Assembly: GCA_000231825.2 (NCBI GenBank)
Contig: JH720313.1
Span: 1 to 64,000, forward strand
Length of the DNA: 64,000 nt
Reading direction: 5' to 3'
Source of the DNA: Tetrahymena elliotti 4EA
Taxonomy: Eukaryota; Ciliophora; Oligohymenophorea; Hymenostomatida; Tetrahymenidae
A program made the translations under genes and the position numbers. Under the pieces are notes generated by a model that saw only the letters and a program-made list of their open reading frames with translations, did not search any database and was not told the origin of the DNA. This document shows, one piece after another, positions 24,861-36,786 of the stretch (positions are counted from its first letter, which is position 1; each line of letters starts with the position of its first letter).

Positions 24861-27800
24861 TCAATCACTTTCTTCACTCTCATTATCACTATCAGATTCA
24901 GATTCACTATTCTATTTTAACTCTGTTATGTAAAGAATTTTTACTAAATTATTTTTTTTCTTAAATTCAAGATCAATTTATAATATTTGCTAAATTTTCT
25001 ATTTTTTAAAAAATTAAAAATATTTAAGTTGAAAAACAAAAATTATCTAATACCTCTCTACACAAATAACATTCTCCTGTTATTTTCCATATATCTAAGC
25101 TACAGTCATAGCATATACCTATAAAATAAATAAATATCTTTTAATATAATTAAATTCTCTTAAATTACCTCCATGTCCACAATTCATAAATACTGAATCT
25201 TGACTTTTTTCAAAACAAATTAAGCAATTTTATTCCTCTTCTTCTTTTATTTTTTGAACTTATTCAGGTGTATTTTTATTTTCTTATTGACCTTGTACAT
25301 TCGTATTTTCTTTATTTTTTGGATTAACTTAATTATCACTACTATTTTCATGTTGATTTATATTCTCTATTACTTATTATTATTATACATCTTAACTCTA
25401 TACAACTAAAACTTCATAATCAGGTGGCTTTAAACTATCAATCTTAATGCACTCAATAGATTTTTAATTTGTTAATGAAGGTATTGCATTTTCTTAGCTT
25501 ATTTCTCTTTCTCTAAATGAACTCTAGCATGATTTAAGATAAAAATTACATTCTTATTTTCTAAATTAATGAATTTGCTATCTATTAGATTTAGAATTTT
25601 CACCTTTTGCTGTAGACTATTCAGATATATCTTCTCTTTACTATAATTATCCTTGCCTTGCAGTGTTAATTTCGCTTCTTATCTTAATTTTTATAAAATA
25701 AATAAAACAATATTTTGTTTGAGAATAATTTACTTTTTATATAGAGGGTAAATCAATTAATTTCATAGTAGCAGGAAATAATATTTCGAAAGCAGGAATA
25801 TTTTAAATTTTGCTTTCTAACTCTATTCTCTTAGAGTCTTTGGAGGTGGTAAGATTCTCTGATTAACTCATTTGAATTAGTTCTATTTCTTAATTTTCCT
25901 TTTAGTGATCAGACTTTTTGCTTTCAGAACCATCTGAGTCTTCAAAAATAATAATTTTATCATCATTTTAAAGTGTTATAACTTCTAGATCCTTAATTCC
26001 CTAACACTAGTTTACTTATGTAGCCAGAGATTCTGCTGCAACAGCATCATATTTCTTTCTACTGCTAGTACTTATTTGCTCATTTTAATTGATATTTGTT
26101 TCATTGTTCTCTTTAATCTCATTATTATTTATCTTTTCAGCTCCAATTTATTAAGATGAACTTTTGATAGATTTTCTTTATGAATTTTAAGCTGATTGCA
26201 TTTTACTTTCCGAAACTTACTTGAAGTAAGTGTTTGAGAATTTCATCTAATGTATTTGTTAAAATGTAAATAATCTATAAAATTATAGCTCTGAAAGAAA
26301 TTTACCAAAAATTTAGGTAATATATTTGCAGAGACTCTCTTAAAATGTATTTAAGGAGGCTTAGAAGCTTTATTTATATTATTTTATTAATGGTTTCTTC
26401 TTTCATATAAGTTGATATTTTAGTTTTAATTTTAATTTTATACATTTAAATTTTGTTGTCTGTTTTAATTATTGTTGTTGTTATTTCTAATGTTTAATAA
26501 GTGTAAATGATGGTTTAAAATAATTCCACCCCCATTATTATTAATACTATCTATTATATTCTAATTTAAATCTTATCTTTACCCATCTTCTTATTCAGAG
26601 TCTTCAGTTATAATTTATTTTATAAATTACCTTTTTTAAAAATCATTTTAAAATTAAATGAAAGTTTAATAAAAAACTCACTTGATAGAAGCATGTAAGA
26701 TAGCAGTTATAATGAATTAACTCAGTCCAACAGCAAAATTTAAAATAATTGACACTTTAATTTTTTCTAATTATAAATGTTTCATTATCTGATTTAATTT
26801 TAAAATAATTATATTTACCTAAGGATTGATTTTCTAATACATCTATTATACTTATTATTGCAAAGCAGCTATTCATTGATTAGCTTGTAACAGTGTAAAA
26901 CATCCAGATTAATCCTTTTACTTATTTCATTTTAATTTAAAAAAATTTGGATCTTATGAAACAAACTTACATTCATATACTTAAGATTAGCCTTAACAAA
27001 CTTAGCACATTTTGGTCAAAGACATCATAAATAATCCAAAAATTAATCCACATACAATGGAAAAGAAAACCCAATATACCCAAAATACCTCAGACCAACT
27101 CCAATCAATACTGCCTTAAACTTTGAGACTGACATTGATGATTTAAATGATGATAAAAATCCTAAATGTGATGATTAGCTATTTTTGTAAAAATATAGTT
27201 TGAATAAGTTTATATTTCAGTTTATTTAATATTTATTCCTTACAAAATCGATAAAGGAAATGCATTCATTTTATTTTTTGTTTATCAGATAAATCCAATA
27301 TCTTAACAAACATGCAATAAATACTGGTCCTATAGATATCATAAATGAGAATTAGTGTGTCCTAAAGTATGCATAAATAACACCTGCAGTTAGTAGAAAT
27401 GTCATATCTTCAAATATTTCTATCTGTAATAATCTTTATGTTTGCTAACTGATTTATAAATTAAATTAGTAAGCTAAAATCTGTATTAAATATTTATTTA
27501 TTTGTTTTACTCAAACTATTTTTTTAGTTATTTCAATAACTTGTGAATGTCTAGAAAAAAATAAATAGAAGCAGAGATAATAGGAAAGATGGGGTCTAAA
27601 GAATAAGAAGAAAAAGAACTTAAGGTTAGGAATATTGTTAAACAAATAATTGCTTAATTAGCTATCATATGATTAAACCATTGATCATAAGTTTCAACAC
27701 TTTAATACATTACTGCCTCATTATCTATTGCTTCTAAGTTTCTTAAAACAGAAAGCCTTCTTTACTAAGCTTACTATTAACTTTATTACAATTAACTCTG

Positions 27801-28351
27801 TTATTATTACAATTATTATTAAGGCCGTATTTAAGCTTATATATTTAGCTCGTTATGTTCTACAATTTGATTCTACCTTTAATTATTTAAAATACTATGA
27901 TTTCTTGACTCATCTAAATAATTAAACAAAGATTTTTGTATGAATAAATACAGTTCATTAATAAAATACTTATAACTTAGCTGCCAATCTATAATTGATT
28001 TTGTTGATTTAATTGTTAATCATTTCTTTGAATTTACAAATTCTATTACTAAATAGAGAAATTATTTATGTAAATGTTACTGTTCCTATTCCTGTTATTG
28101 AAACTCTCTATGTTAGAGTTTTAGAAATTTTAATTGTTTTCATTTAATTCCTCTAAATGTTATCCAATTATTTATTCAACTGTATCATTTAAATTACTTA
28201 AATGCATCATTCTTTATCTATTTTGAATATTACTAGCATCAACACCTAAAATTAGTTAAAAAGAATAAAAAATCATCAATGTTTAAAGATGAAATAATAG
28301 ACTACTTATATTTTAACGGTCAATAGCGCTTATAGAATAAATTGTGCTCAT
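24861..28351 (-). CDS. Multi-pass membrane RING-finger (C3HC4) protein, probable E3 ubiquitin ligase
   Basis: Twelve phase-consistent exons on the minus strand: 28351-28306, 28245-27970, 27913-27511, 27448-27244, 27178-26971, 26920-26819, 26766-26682, 26630-26306, 26219-25734, 25682-25169, 25118-25054, 24989-24861; 947 residues. The N-terminal 200 residues are Asn/Gln-rich. About seven hydrophobic spans follow (for example VFWVYWVFFSIVCGLIFGLF and VSIILNFAVGLSQFIITAIL). A long polar region ends in a RING at about 860-905: CLICF, then FMNCGHGGICYDCSLDIW, then CYLCR, with every zinc ligand present. An acidic Ser/Asp/Glu tail closes the protein. RING proteins of this layout transfer ubiquitin from E2 to membrane or cytosolic clients; the client is unknown. 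The RING half can also be opened from an ATG at 26246, but the upstream exons join in phase, so one gene is preferred. Confidence 0.85.
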
Positions 28352-30234
28352 AGCTTATTTGATAGAATAGAAATAAATAGTATTTTGCTTTTTGAAATTT
28401 ATTTGAAATACAAAAGAAAGGTACAAGGCTATATTCTACCTATACTTAAATTCTTAATTAAATAGTTAATATAATTTATACTCCAAACTCACTTAACCCA
28501 TTCTAATCTAATACATTTTCATGTTTAATTATTTATTTTTCTTTTTTTAATTTTTCTCAAAAAAGACTCTTACTTTTACTATGTAGATTGTAAAATATAT
28601 TATTTTTCTTTTATTTTGAAAGTAAATTTAATTCTATCATAATATTTTGAAAAAGCAAATAATAATTGTAAATATGTTAAGAGTACAAAATAAGTGCTGT
28701 ATTATGATAGTTATTGATGGTAATCCTAAATTTAGCATTAATTCTTTTAACGTTTAATTTACTACTATAGAATAAGAAATTAATAAGTTGATTTTTCATA
28801 ACTTAGATAAATTTATTCCTTTCAAAAATTTATAAAATAAATATTAATTAAATTGTTCATATGTTTTTATTCAATAAAAATTATCCTTGATTCATAGTAT
28901 TAGTTAATTAATAATATTTGTAAAAATAATCTGCATGGTCTAAATTAATCCTAAATAAAAATAATTAATTCATAAAGTCCTAAATTTAGTTAGTTGTTTT
29001 AACATCTATAAATAGCTTAATAAAAAATTTATTAGTCCTTTTTTTATAAGTTTATTTATCTTAACATCATTCTAAATTTTATACAAAAAAAATAAATTAA
29101 AATAGTTAATTAACTTTTACTTAATGAGAAATTAAAAAAATTGAATAAGTTTTAGTTTTTTATTTCTCAAATAAATAATTATTTATGTAAGCTAATCTAA
29201 ACTGACAATCACTTATACTTGCTCTTACTAAATAAGTTATTAGTTAAGTAAAAAATGTAATAATTAAATCCTTCAATGTATTGTTTTAAAAAAAATAATT
29301 ATTTTAAATAATTTTGTTTAGAAATATGTTGAAATCCAATTCAAAAATAATGAAAGAGAGATTAGCTGTATTTTAGGTTATATTTATTTAAACAGAGTCA
29401 ACTATTATAAAATATTTTTTTAATTTTTTGTTGATTAAAAATCATAAAATAGTAATTATTTAAATTGTGTAAAATAAAGAATATATAAATTTACACATAA
29501 AATTTTCATTTTTAAAAATAATTTTTTCAATAATGAAGATTAAATATTGAATCTCTGCGTTTTTGATTTCATTAATTTTATGAATATAATAGAATATATT
29601 AACAAATTTAATAATTATTTTAACCTCAGTGAAGTATTTTAATAAGACTACAGATAGATAATATATTTACAGTAAAAGGGGGGGGGTCAAAGTAAAATAC
29701 TTACTAATTTCTGAAACTAAACGAAACTGGAATTAGATTAAAAATATTAACGGAATACTTTAATAAGGTTATTAAATTATGAGAGATGTACTGATTATCA
29801 TTAGAGAATATTTTTGAAGAAGGGAATAGGACAAATGAATGAAAATAAAATTTTCGTGTTTATTTATTAACAAAGATTGATGACAGATACTTATCTACAC
29901 ACACAATTTCAAAATTGCGGGTGATATTATCGTTAATATATTCGTTTGTGATTTGATTGTTAAAGAATTATTAAATAAAATACTAACAAACAACCAAATT
30001 CAAAAATAAAAACAAGAGAAAACAATTATAATAATAATAAAGAAGAATAAAATAAATACTTGCATATATTGCTCAATTAACAAAGTAAATTGAACTATCT
30101 ACTATCTTCTAAACATATTAGCAAGCAGTAAAAAAGGTCCTCATTCTTAACTTAGCTTATCAAAAACTGCTTTATCTTTGTAGCATTGATCAAAAAGCCT
30201 TATCATTTGCAAAAGAAATAAGAAATATAAATAA
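28352..30234. other. Divergent intergenic region with a G9 homopolymer
   Basis: Nearly 1.9 kb of very AT-rich DNA between two divergent starts. A run of nine G at 29678-29686 stands out. No gene was supported on either strand; promoters of both flanking genes must lie here. Confidence 0.5.
29678..29686 (+). repeat. Nine-base G homopolymer
   Basis: A run of nine consecutive G residues, flanked by A-rich sequence, in a region otherwise almost free of G/C. Such runs are very rare in this composition and could be a length-variable site or assembly artefact. Confidence 0.6.
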
Positions 30235-32139
30235 ATGATGCATCGTAGCTCTATTAAAAGTAATCATAATTAATTTTCCTCTTAGAAATAAAATAATTTA
30301 TCTACTGCTCCCCTTGTTAATTCAGAGGTTGGATAGCTTATAGGGAAAAAAGCTTAGCTACTCTTCCCTTAATTCTAAGTTGAGTAAGAAGGTTTTATTA
30401 AAGGAGATATTGAATAAGCTATAGCAAGTTTTGTGGGTAATCTTTAATCACCTTAAAATAAATTTGATCTTGAGTCAACTATGCTCAAGATGAGAAGGAT
30501 AGCAGATGAGCAAGAAAAGAAAATTTAAAAATCTATCAACAAAGATAATCAATATTCTGAGGAAGATGCTTTTGGATTTTCTTCAGCTATGAAATATTAA
30601 TTCAAGGCCTAATTTAATAGCTTGGAAGAGTAAAAATTCAATAATGAAAATTATAGCTCCAGCATAGTCAGTGAGAAAAAGAAAATAACTGATAAATTTC
30701 CTCAACTATAAGCACATTCATAATCATCACCTTAAGTAATTCAACAAACTGATACTAAAACTTATGCAACTCCTATGAAATAATCAATACATTCTAATAT
30801 TGTTAATCCCTTGCATAATTCAGCTAGAGTAAATGGATCTGCAGGTCCCTCTGTTCTTAATGTATAAAATAGTAATATAAATCAAGCTTAGTAATAACAC
30901 TAATAATAGTCAGCATAAATATAATAGGGAAGCAATCAGAATAGTATTAGTAATAATTCTAGCTAACCCACTTCTCATAATTTCCCTATCTAATATTTAC
31001 CTTATGGATAGTAATACTATCAATACCCATACCCATATCATTAAAACAATCATGCCATTCCCCCATATTCTTTAACAACTTAAAAAGAAAACTAATACCC
31101 ATCAAATATCCAATCTAACTTTAATCAATAATATCACCACAATTATAATTAATTTAATTTCCATCCATTACCACCTAATCAACTCTAGTAATAATAATAA
31201 TAAAATTACAATGGTTATAATGAAAATTAAAATCCTCTTGTATTTATGAGCGCTCCACCTGTTGGTCCCTCTTACAATACTAATAACTCAAAATTTTTAC
31301 CAAGAGTCCCTCCTACAAAAACCAGTTATTATCATTAGAAAAATACATAACAATAATAATACTCTAATGAGCAAGAATAAGTAAAAAAATAACTTTATTA
31401 AGATAACAATAATTCTGGATAGTAATTAGGAAATACAAAAGATACACAACCATAGTAATAACAGCCTTTATAATAATTTTAAAACTCTATTCTTCCTATT
31501 CAATAGTAGGAAAAGGGGTTTTAATATCCTGCTTAGATTTCTTAGCAGTAACAACAGCCAGAAGATATTTAAATGGGAGAATAGTCTATTTTAACTTTGA
31601 AAAGAATTAGTTCTCTAGAAAGTGTATAGCAGTAACTGAATTTCGATGTTGTAAGAAATGACGATAGTCTTTCAAAATCAAATAAAATGATAGAAGATAG
31701 CTCAGAAATTAGATAGAATACTAATAATAGTAATAACTAAAATTGCATTGATGAATTCTTAAGAGAGTCAAGGATAAGTTGTGAAGAAGAAGATATACTT
31801 TCAAATAATAAATTAACACTTACTCCTTCTATATCAATAAAAGATACAAAAAATGACTTAAATGATTTTGATAGGAGTATGAATTAAGATTCCTATCCTT
31901 GCGAGCTAATTAATAATAATCATCATCATAGAATTCCTCTAAGTGATTAATCAACAATGACTAACATTAAATAAGAAAACCAAAACTTAGAGAAATTACT
32001 CAGATATGATAACTTGCACAAAAGCTCTAATTTTAATGATTTTATGCATTATGAAAGTAACAGCGACCTTAATTTCATGATGGAAGACAATCCTATCCAG
32101 CATTTAAATTAATGTGACTTTGATAAATACATAGATTGA
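30235..32139 (+). CDS. Gln/Asn-rich, Tyr/Pro-containing low-complexity protein
   Basis: A single-exon 634-codon frame starting with two adjacent Met codons (MMHRSSIKSNHNQ) and ending at TGA 32137-32139. Composition is dominated by Gln, Asn, Ser, Pro and Tyr, with runs such as QQYYQYPYPYHQ and glutamine repeats, a profile typical of prion-like or RNA-granule proteins. An acidic/polar C-terminal quarter contains NFNDFMHYESNSDLNFMMED, which could be a short activation or docking motif. No domain, signal peptide or membrane segment. Function not recognised; nuclear or granule scaffold is only a guess from composition. Confidence 0.8.
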
Positions 32140-32809
32140 TTAAATAATCAACTAATTAGAAAAAATTACAAAAAACTATATTAAAATTACCTAACAAACA
32201 AAAAAAACAGAAAATATCACATAATGTTAAAAATAATAAACTAAAAACATGGATTAATCAATTAACCTTTAAGAACCAATTAAATTTATTAAATACGAGG
32301 TTGAAAATTCCATTTATGTAAATATATTATAAAAAATAAGAAAGTATTCTAATATTTTTAGCTTAATCATGTTTTATATTTTTATATTAATTAAAACTTA
32401 AAATATTTCTATCTTTTTTGAATCATATTTTAATAGTTTTTATCTAACTCACTTTCTTCAATTTAACAAATTAGCCATTTGTTTTTTTTGATAAATTATT
32501 TTTTGTACTATTAATAAAAAATAAAAATCAATTATTAAAATTATAATCTATTATTGATATACTAAGGCTCATTTCTAAATTTTTTTTTCACAAAATGAAC
32601 TTATCCTCTTTCTTTTAAAATTCAATTTTTTTGGTTTGGTTTAAATAAAAATATTTTTTAATGTTTTGCTTAATTTTTTTTTTGACATAAGATAATAGAA
32701 ATTATTTTAAAAGAGTGAAATAAATAATTACAAACAAATACTTAGAATTTATAAATAGGTATTCATTCTTAATAATGTATGAATACATTAATAAATAAAT
32801 AATTAATAA
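32140..32809. other. Convergent intergenic region
   Basis: AT-rich 3'-to-3' spacer; nothing further seen. Confidence 0.6.
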
Positions 32810-34507
32810 TCATTTGCTTGATATCATCTCTTTCAAATATATTAACATATTTTTTTCATCTTCTTGTTAATAAAAATTTTTAGATTCAAATTTAAATCCA
32901 ATCTTATTTTTTTAAAATAACTCCTCATCTTGAAAATCTTCTTCGTTTTCTGTATTTATGTAAGCTTCCTTAATTGAAATATTTTATAAACTTTGAAGTT
33001 TTTTGTCCGATGACTACTCTTCATCAATTGTTACAGTGAATGGCAAACCAAAAGTCTCACTTGTTAATAAATCTATAAGAGATTTTATCAATCCAAAGTC
33101 TTTTTGGTATTCATTAAAGCCTAGATTAGTTAGCTCTGTTTATGCTAATTGAATAAGAGTTGTTATTAAAGTTTAAATCACAGGTGCCAAATCAAGCATC
33201 ATTTTATCACATATAATTTTAGATTTTTAATAGGTATCTTCAGAAATGACATCTTTAAACATTCTAGTTTTAATAAATTCAATAAATATAAAAAAAAATG
33301 GAAATGAAGCTTACTAAATTTAATTTTGAGTGAGAGGAAGCTCTATTCTCTAATCCTAGTATGTAAATAGAATAGTCATATTAGACATTTTTGTAATTAT
33401 CAAGCTTAACAAATACAATATTTTTTTTTCTTCTTTTGATTAATTTTACTTATTTAAAAATTTTAGAAATACACTTTCAAGCAACTTGCAATGCTATTTG
33501 ATTGTAGTATCAATCAAATGTCTCAGCATAAATCCAAATTCTGAAGCAAAATCATTATCTATATGAACTTCTTTATATTACAAATGTGAAAGATATTTAT
33601 TTATTACTTTTTATGCATAGTTATTTTAGCTACATTCTTATAGCCATGGGTGATCAAACATTTCATAAAAAGTAATTCTATTATTTGGATCTATTTATAG
33701 TGTTTTATCAATAAATGATTTGCAATTATCTGAAATATAAGGATTTGTGAAATGAAGTTGTCTGTTTTTCACCATATCTTCTAAAACTTTTCTTCTATTA
33801 AAGCAATTTGTTGGAGGAAAAAATGGATAATTTCCATGAGTCATCTTATTTAAAAAATATTGTTTAATTTATCTTATTTTTAAAAAATGATATTTTAAAT
33901 TTACAGCATAAACTATGCAGCCAAATGACCATACATCACATTATCTATTGTATTCCTAATTAAATAATATTTCTGGAGCCATAGTCATTGGAGTACCAAC
34001 ATAAGTCTAACCTACATCATGAAATGATTTTGCTAAACCAAAATCTGCTATTTTGCATTCAAAATTTTTATTTAATAATATATTTTAAAGTTTCATATCT
34101 CTATGAATGATTTCTAAATCATAGAGAGATAAGAATCCCATTAAAATTTAGTTTGCGAATAATTTTGCAACATCCTCAGGCAGAGTTTTATTTTCAAATA
34201 AATTCAAAAAATTATCTAAATCTCCGAATTCGCACAATTCTGTAATGATATATATGTTGTTATCCTCATTAAAATTATCAATGAATTCCAAAACATGGCA
34301 ATTTTTTGGAAGAGATGAATGTAATTGGCATTCTTGATCAATCTTATCAATATATTCTTTATTTTTTATAATATCTATTTTTTTTACAGCAACTAATCTA
34401 TTGTTTAAAGTATCTTTTCCTGGATAAACACTAGCAAAAGCTCCTTACCCTAATTGTTTAGTACCTTATAAATATCTATTATTTTTTAAAGTTTTCACTT
34501 TTCCCAT
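32810..34507 (-). CDS. Serine/threonine protein kinase, ULK/ATG1-like
   Basis: Two exons on the minus strand, 34507-33905 and 33844-32810; 545 residues. The kinase domain starts almost at the N-terminus. It has the glycine loop LGQGAFASVYPG, VAVKK (ATP-binding Lys) near residue 50, HRDMKLQNILLN near 130, DFGLAKS near 152, GTPMTMAPEIL near 168, and CDVWSFGCIVYA where the intron falls. Everything needed for catalysis is present. Sequence and short activation segment most resemble ULK/ATG1 and related ciliate kinases, which control autophagy or cilia elsewhere. The C-terminal 270 residues form a helical, Leu/Ile-rich region followed by a polar tail, possibly equivalent to the C-terminal interaction domain of ULK kinases. 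Subfamily assignment is tentative; kinase activity is well supported. Confidence 0.88.
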
Positions 34508-34964
34508 TTCTCTCTTCTCTAATATGAAAAAATATGTTCTTCTTTCTAAACAAATTAATTATTGAAATACTAATTAGGAAATCTTAGATTATTTAAAATT
34601 ATCAAAATTCATTTAGAAATAAAGTAATATTTGATCCTTTCATAATATACAAACAAAATATAGATGCTCTTTTAACTGATTTGAAATTAAATATACTAAT
34701 ATCTAACTCGGTTTATCAACATGAGAATCTCTCAAGCAATTAAAATACTTTTTCAATTTAAATGCTATCATAATTAAGTCAAAAACTGATCAAAAATTTT
34801 ATAAAATTCCAATTTTTTGAAAATCAGAAATTTCAATTTTTTTTATGTTTCCAATAATTGAGATAGTTGAACTTGTTGAAGAAATTTTACATGCTATATA
34901 TAAATTGGATAGCTAATTAAAATTCATTAGTTTTTTAATTTTGCTTTTGTTTAATTAATTAGTC
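34508..34964. other. Divergent intergenic (bidirectional promoter) region
   Basis: About 460 bp between the kinase start and the CFAP20-like start on the other strand; AT-rich, no gene. Confidence 0.6.
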
Positions 34965-36186
34965 ATGTTTAGAGAAACTTTGCAGTCAGGAATAATATCA
35001 GTTCTTTATAGTTAAGGGTAATAAAAAGTAATATTATAAATAATAAAATAGCTCCCTTTGGCTTAAATAATTTAAATTGTTTTAATAATAGGTCTAAGCC
35101 ATTATAAGTTTGGGATTAAAAAAGTAATTACACCCAATTCTAGATTAGTTAATAATTCACATTATTTTTTTTGGAAAATAGTATCTGATGGAAAAATAGA
35201 AGTGGTTAAAGATGAAGAAACAAAAACGCATGTTGTAGAAATAGTAGGATAAAATAGTAGCACTAATTATATAGAAGGTCCTAATGTCCATAAAGATGGA
35301 TTTGCATTGAAATTAACTTGGCTCCATATATTAGTTAAGAATGTAAGCTCTTAGTTTGGTGATTCCAAATAAAAGTTAATATAAATTATAAAAAAGCTTT
35401 AAAAGGACTTCTCTTTTGTAGTTGAAGTAGTGGATCATAAAAGATAGAAAAGGAGATTTAAATTTAGTAATTGGTTTAAAGACACTAGAGTAAAAAGCAC
35501 TGTTACAAATATTAAATTGAAAATGTAAGAAGGGTGGAATCATTTGGTTTTTGATATAAAGCAAATATGTTTAAAGTCATATGGAACAAATCTTTAGGAA
35601 ATAGTAAAAATGGTAGTAAATGCAAGTTGTAGACTTAGAAGAATCTATTTTGCAGAGAAGCCTTTTCATTTGCACTAAATGAGTTAAATTCCAAATGATT
35701 TTAAAGTATTTATCTAAGGTTAAAATGTAAAATATGTTTAAATTAATTATTTAAAGCACATTTAATTTTTAAGCCAGTCATAATAATTGAAAATAAAACT
35801 GAAACATTTTTATTCTAATATTTAATTATTCAAAGTTAAGAATAAGGTTTTTTTAAGATGCTTAAAATATTTTATTCAATTCTGAACACTAAATCTAATA
35901 AATCACAGAAGAATTTTATCAAAATTAAAAATAAATGAATTATTAATTGGGAAATAATAAAAAAATGAATTACCTTAATAAAAGACTAAAATTCTTAACT
36001 TTTTTATCAATAATTATTTTTGTTTGAAGACTAATTTAACAGTATTAAAAGAAATAAATTGTTAAAAAATAAAGTTACTTCAAATAGAAAAATTGAATAA
36101 TATTCTTAATATTCTAAAAATAGAGTGGAAAATATCAAGAAGAGCAAGAAGATGAATAAGAAGAGGAAGAATAACCAGCCGATTGA
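34965..36186 (+). CDS. CFAP20/BUG22 family protein, divergent paralogue
   Basis: Exons 34965-35017, 35092-35123, 35182-35726 and probably 36124-36186 give about 230 residues (CFAP20 is about 193). Family hallmarks: N-terminus MFRETLQSGIISVLYS joined across intron 1 to GSKPLQVWDQK; then HVVEIVGQNSSTNYI; then KDFSFVVEVVDHKRQKRRF; then LRRIYFAEK and IPNDFKVFIQ at the end. CFAP20 is an inner-junction protein of ciliary doublet microtubules and also associates with centrioles and splicing factors. Conservation is clearly lower than for typical CFAP20, which is nearly invariant, so this is a paralogue with a changed role. A 33-bp in-frame stretch at about 35350-35382 may be an intron. The terminal exon (acidic EEQEDEQEEEEQPAD) needs a 397-bp intron. 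Without it the frame would end at 35885. Confidence 0.8.
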
Positions 36187-36786
36187 TAATAATTGAAATC
36201 AATATTTTTTTCTTAATTTCTAATAGAATTTATAAATGTTAAAAAGAAGATTTTTAACGAATAGATTTTAATGAATGAGAAAGAAGTTAATTAAGTTTAA
36301 TTGTGATTTATTTTATGTTTCCTTATTGGGTATTTATTTATTGTGATAGAAATTATATATTCAATTGAATAGAAATTGCTTTTTTTTAGTTAATATTTAT
36401 TATTAAGATTATAAATTCCTAAATTTACATTACTTCTTAATAATATAAATTTCTTTTGAGCTTCTTATTATTTATTTTTTTCATTGCTTGTTGTAGATGC
36501 ATATTAAGTAGTATAAAAATTTGATTTACTCACTAATTCTTTCAAATTTTGATTTTTTTTGAAAAATTTGCATTAGTAAACAAAAGGTTAATCAAAATTT
36601 TGTAAAAAAATAAACAACAAATACAAAAAATTTTTTAGTGAGAAAAATATTTTAAGGATTAGATCATATTCTTTTTACAAAGAGCTTAAAATATTAAATT
36701 TAAAAAATATATATCTTTGAAAACCCATAATTAATAAGATCTTTGAACATAAAAAGTAGTAATTTATTTAATTAGTAGTCATTAGA
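36187..36786. other. AT-rich intergenic DNA
   Basis: Between two plus-strand genes; no gene or clear element seen. Confidence 0.6.

Noticed and set aside
24861..26246. Stand-alone RING gene starting at ATG 26246
   Set aside because: An upstream exon set ends in phase at 26306 and joins at 26219, giving one membrane RING protein; two overlapping same-strand genes are less likely.
27591..27950. Plus-strand gene starting MGSKEQEEKELK with an intron
   Set aside because: The minus strand of the same DNA carries exons of the RING gene with glutamine-rich and membrane segments that join in phase over twelve exons; the plus-strand path needs a poor donor and soon hits TGA.
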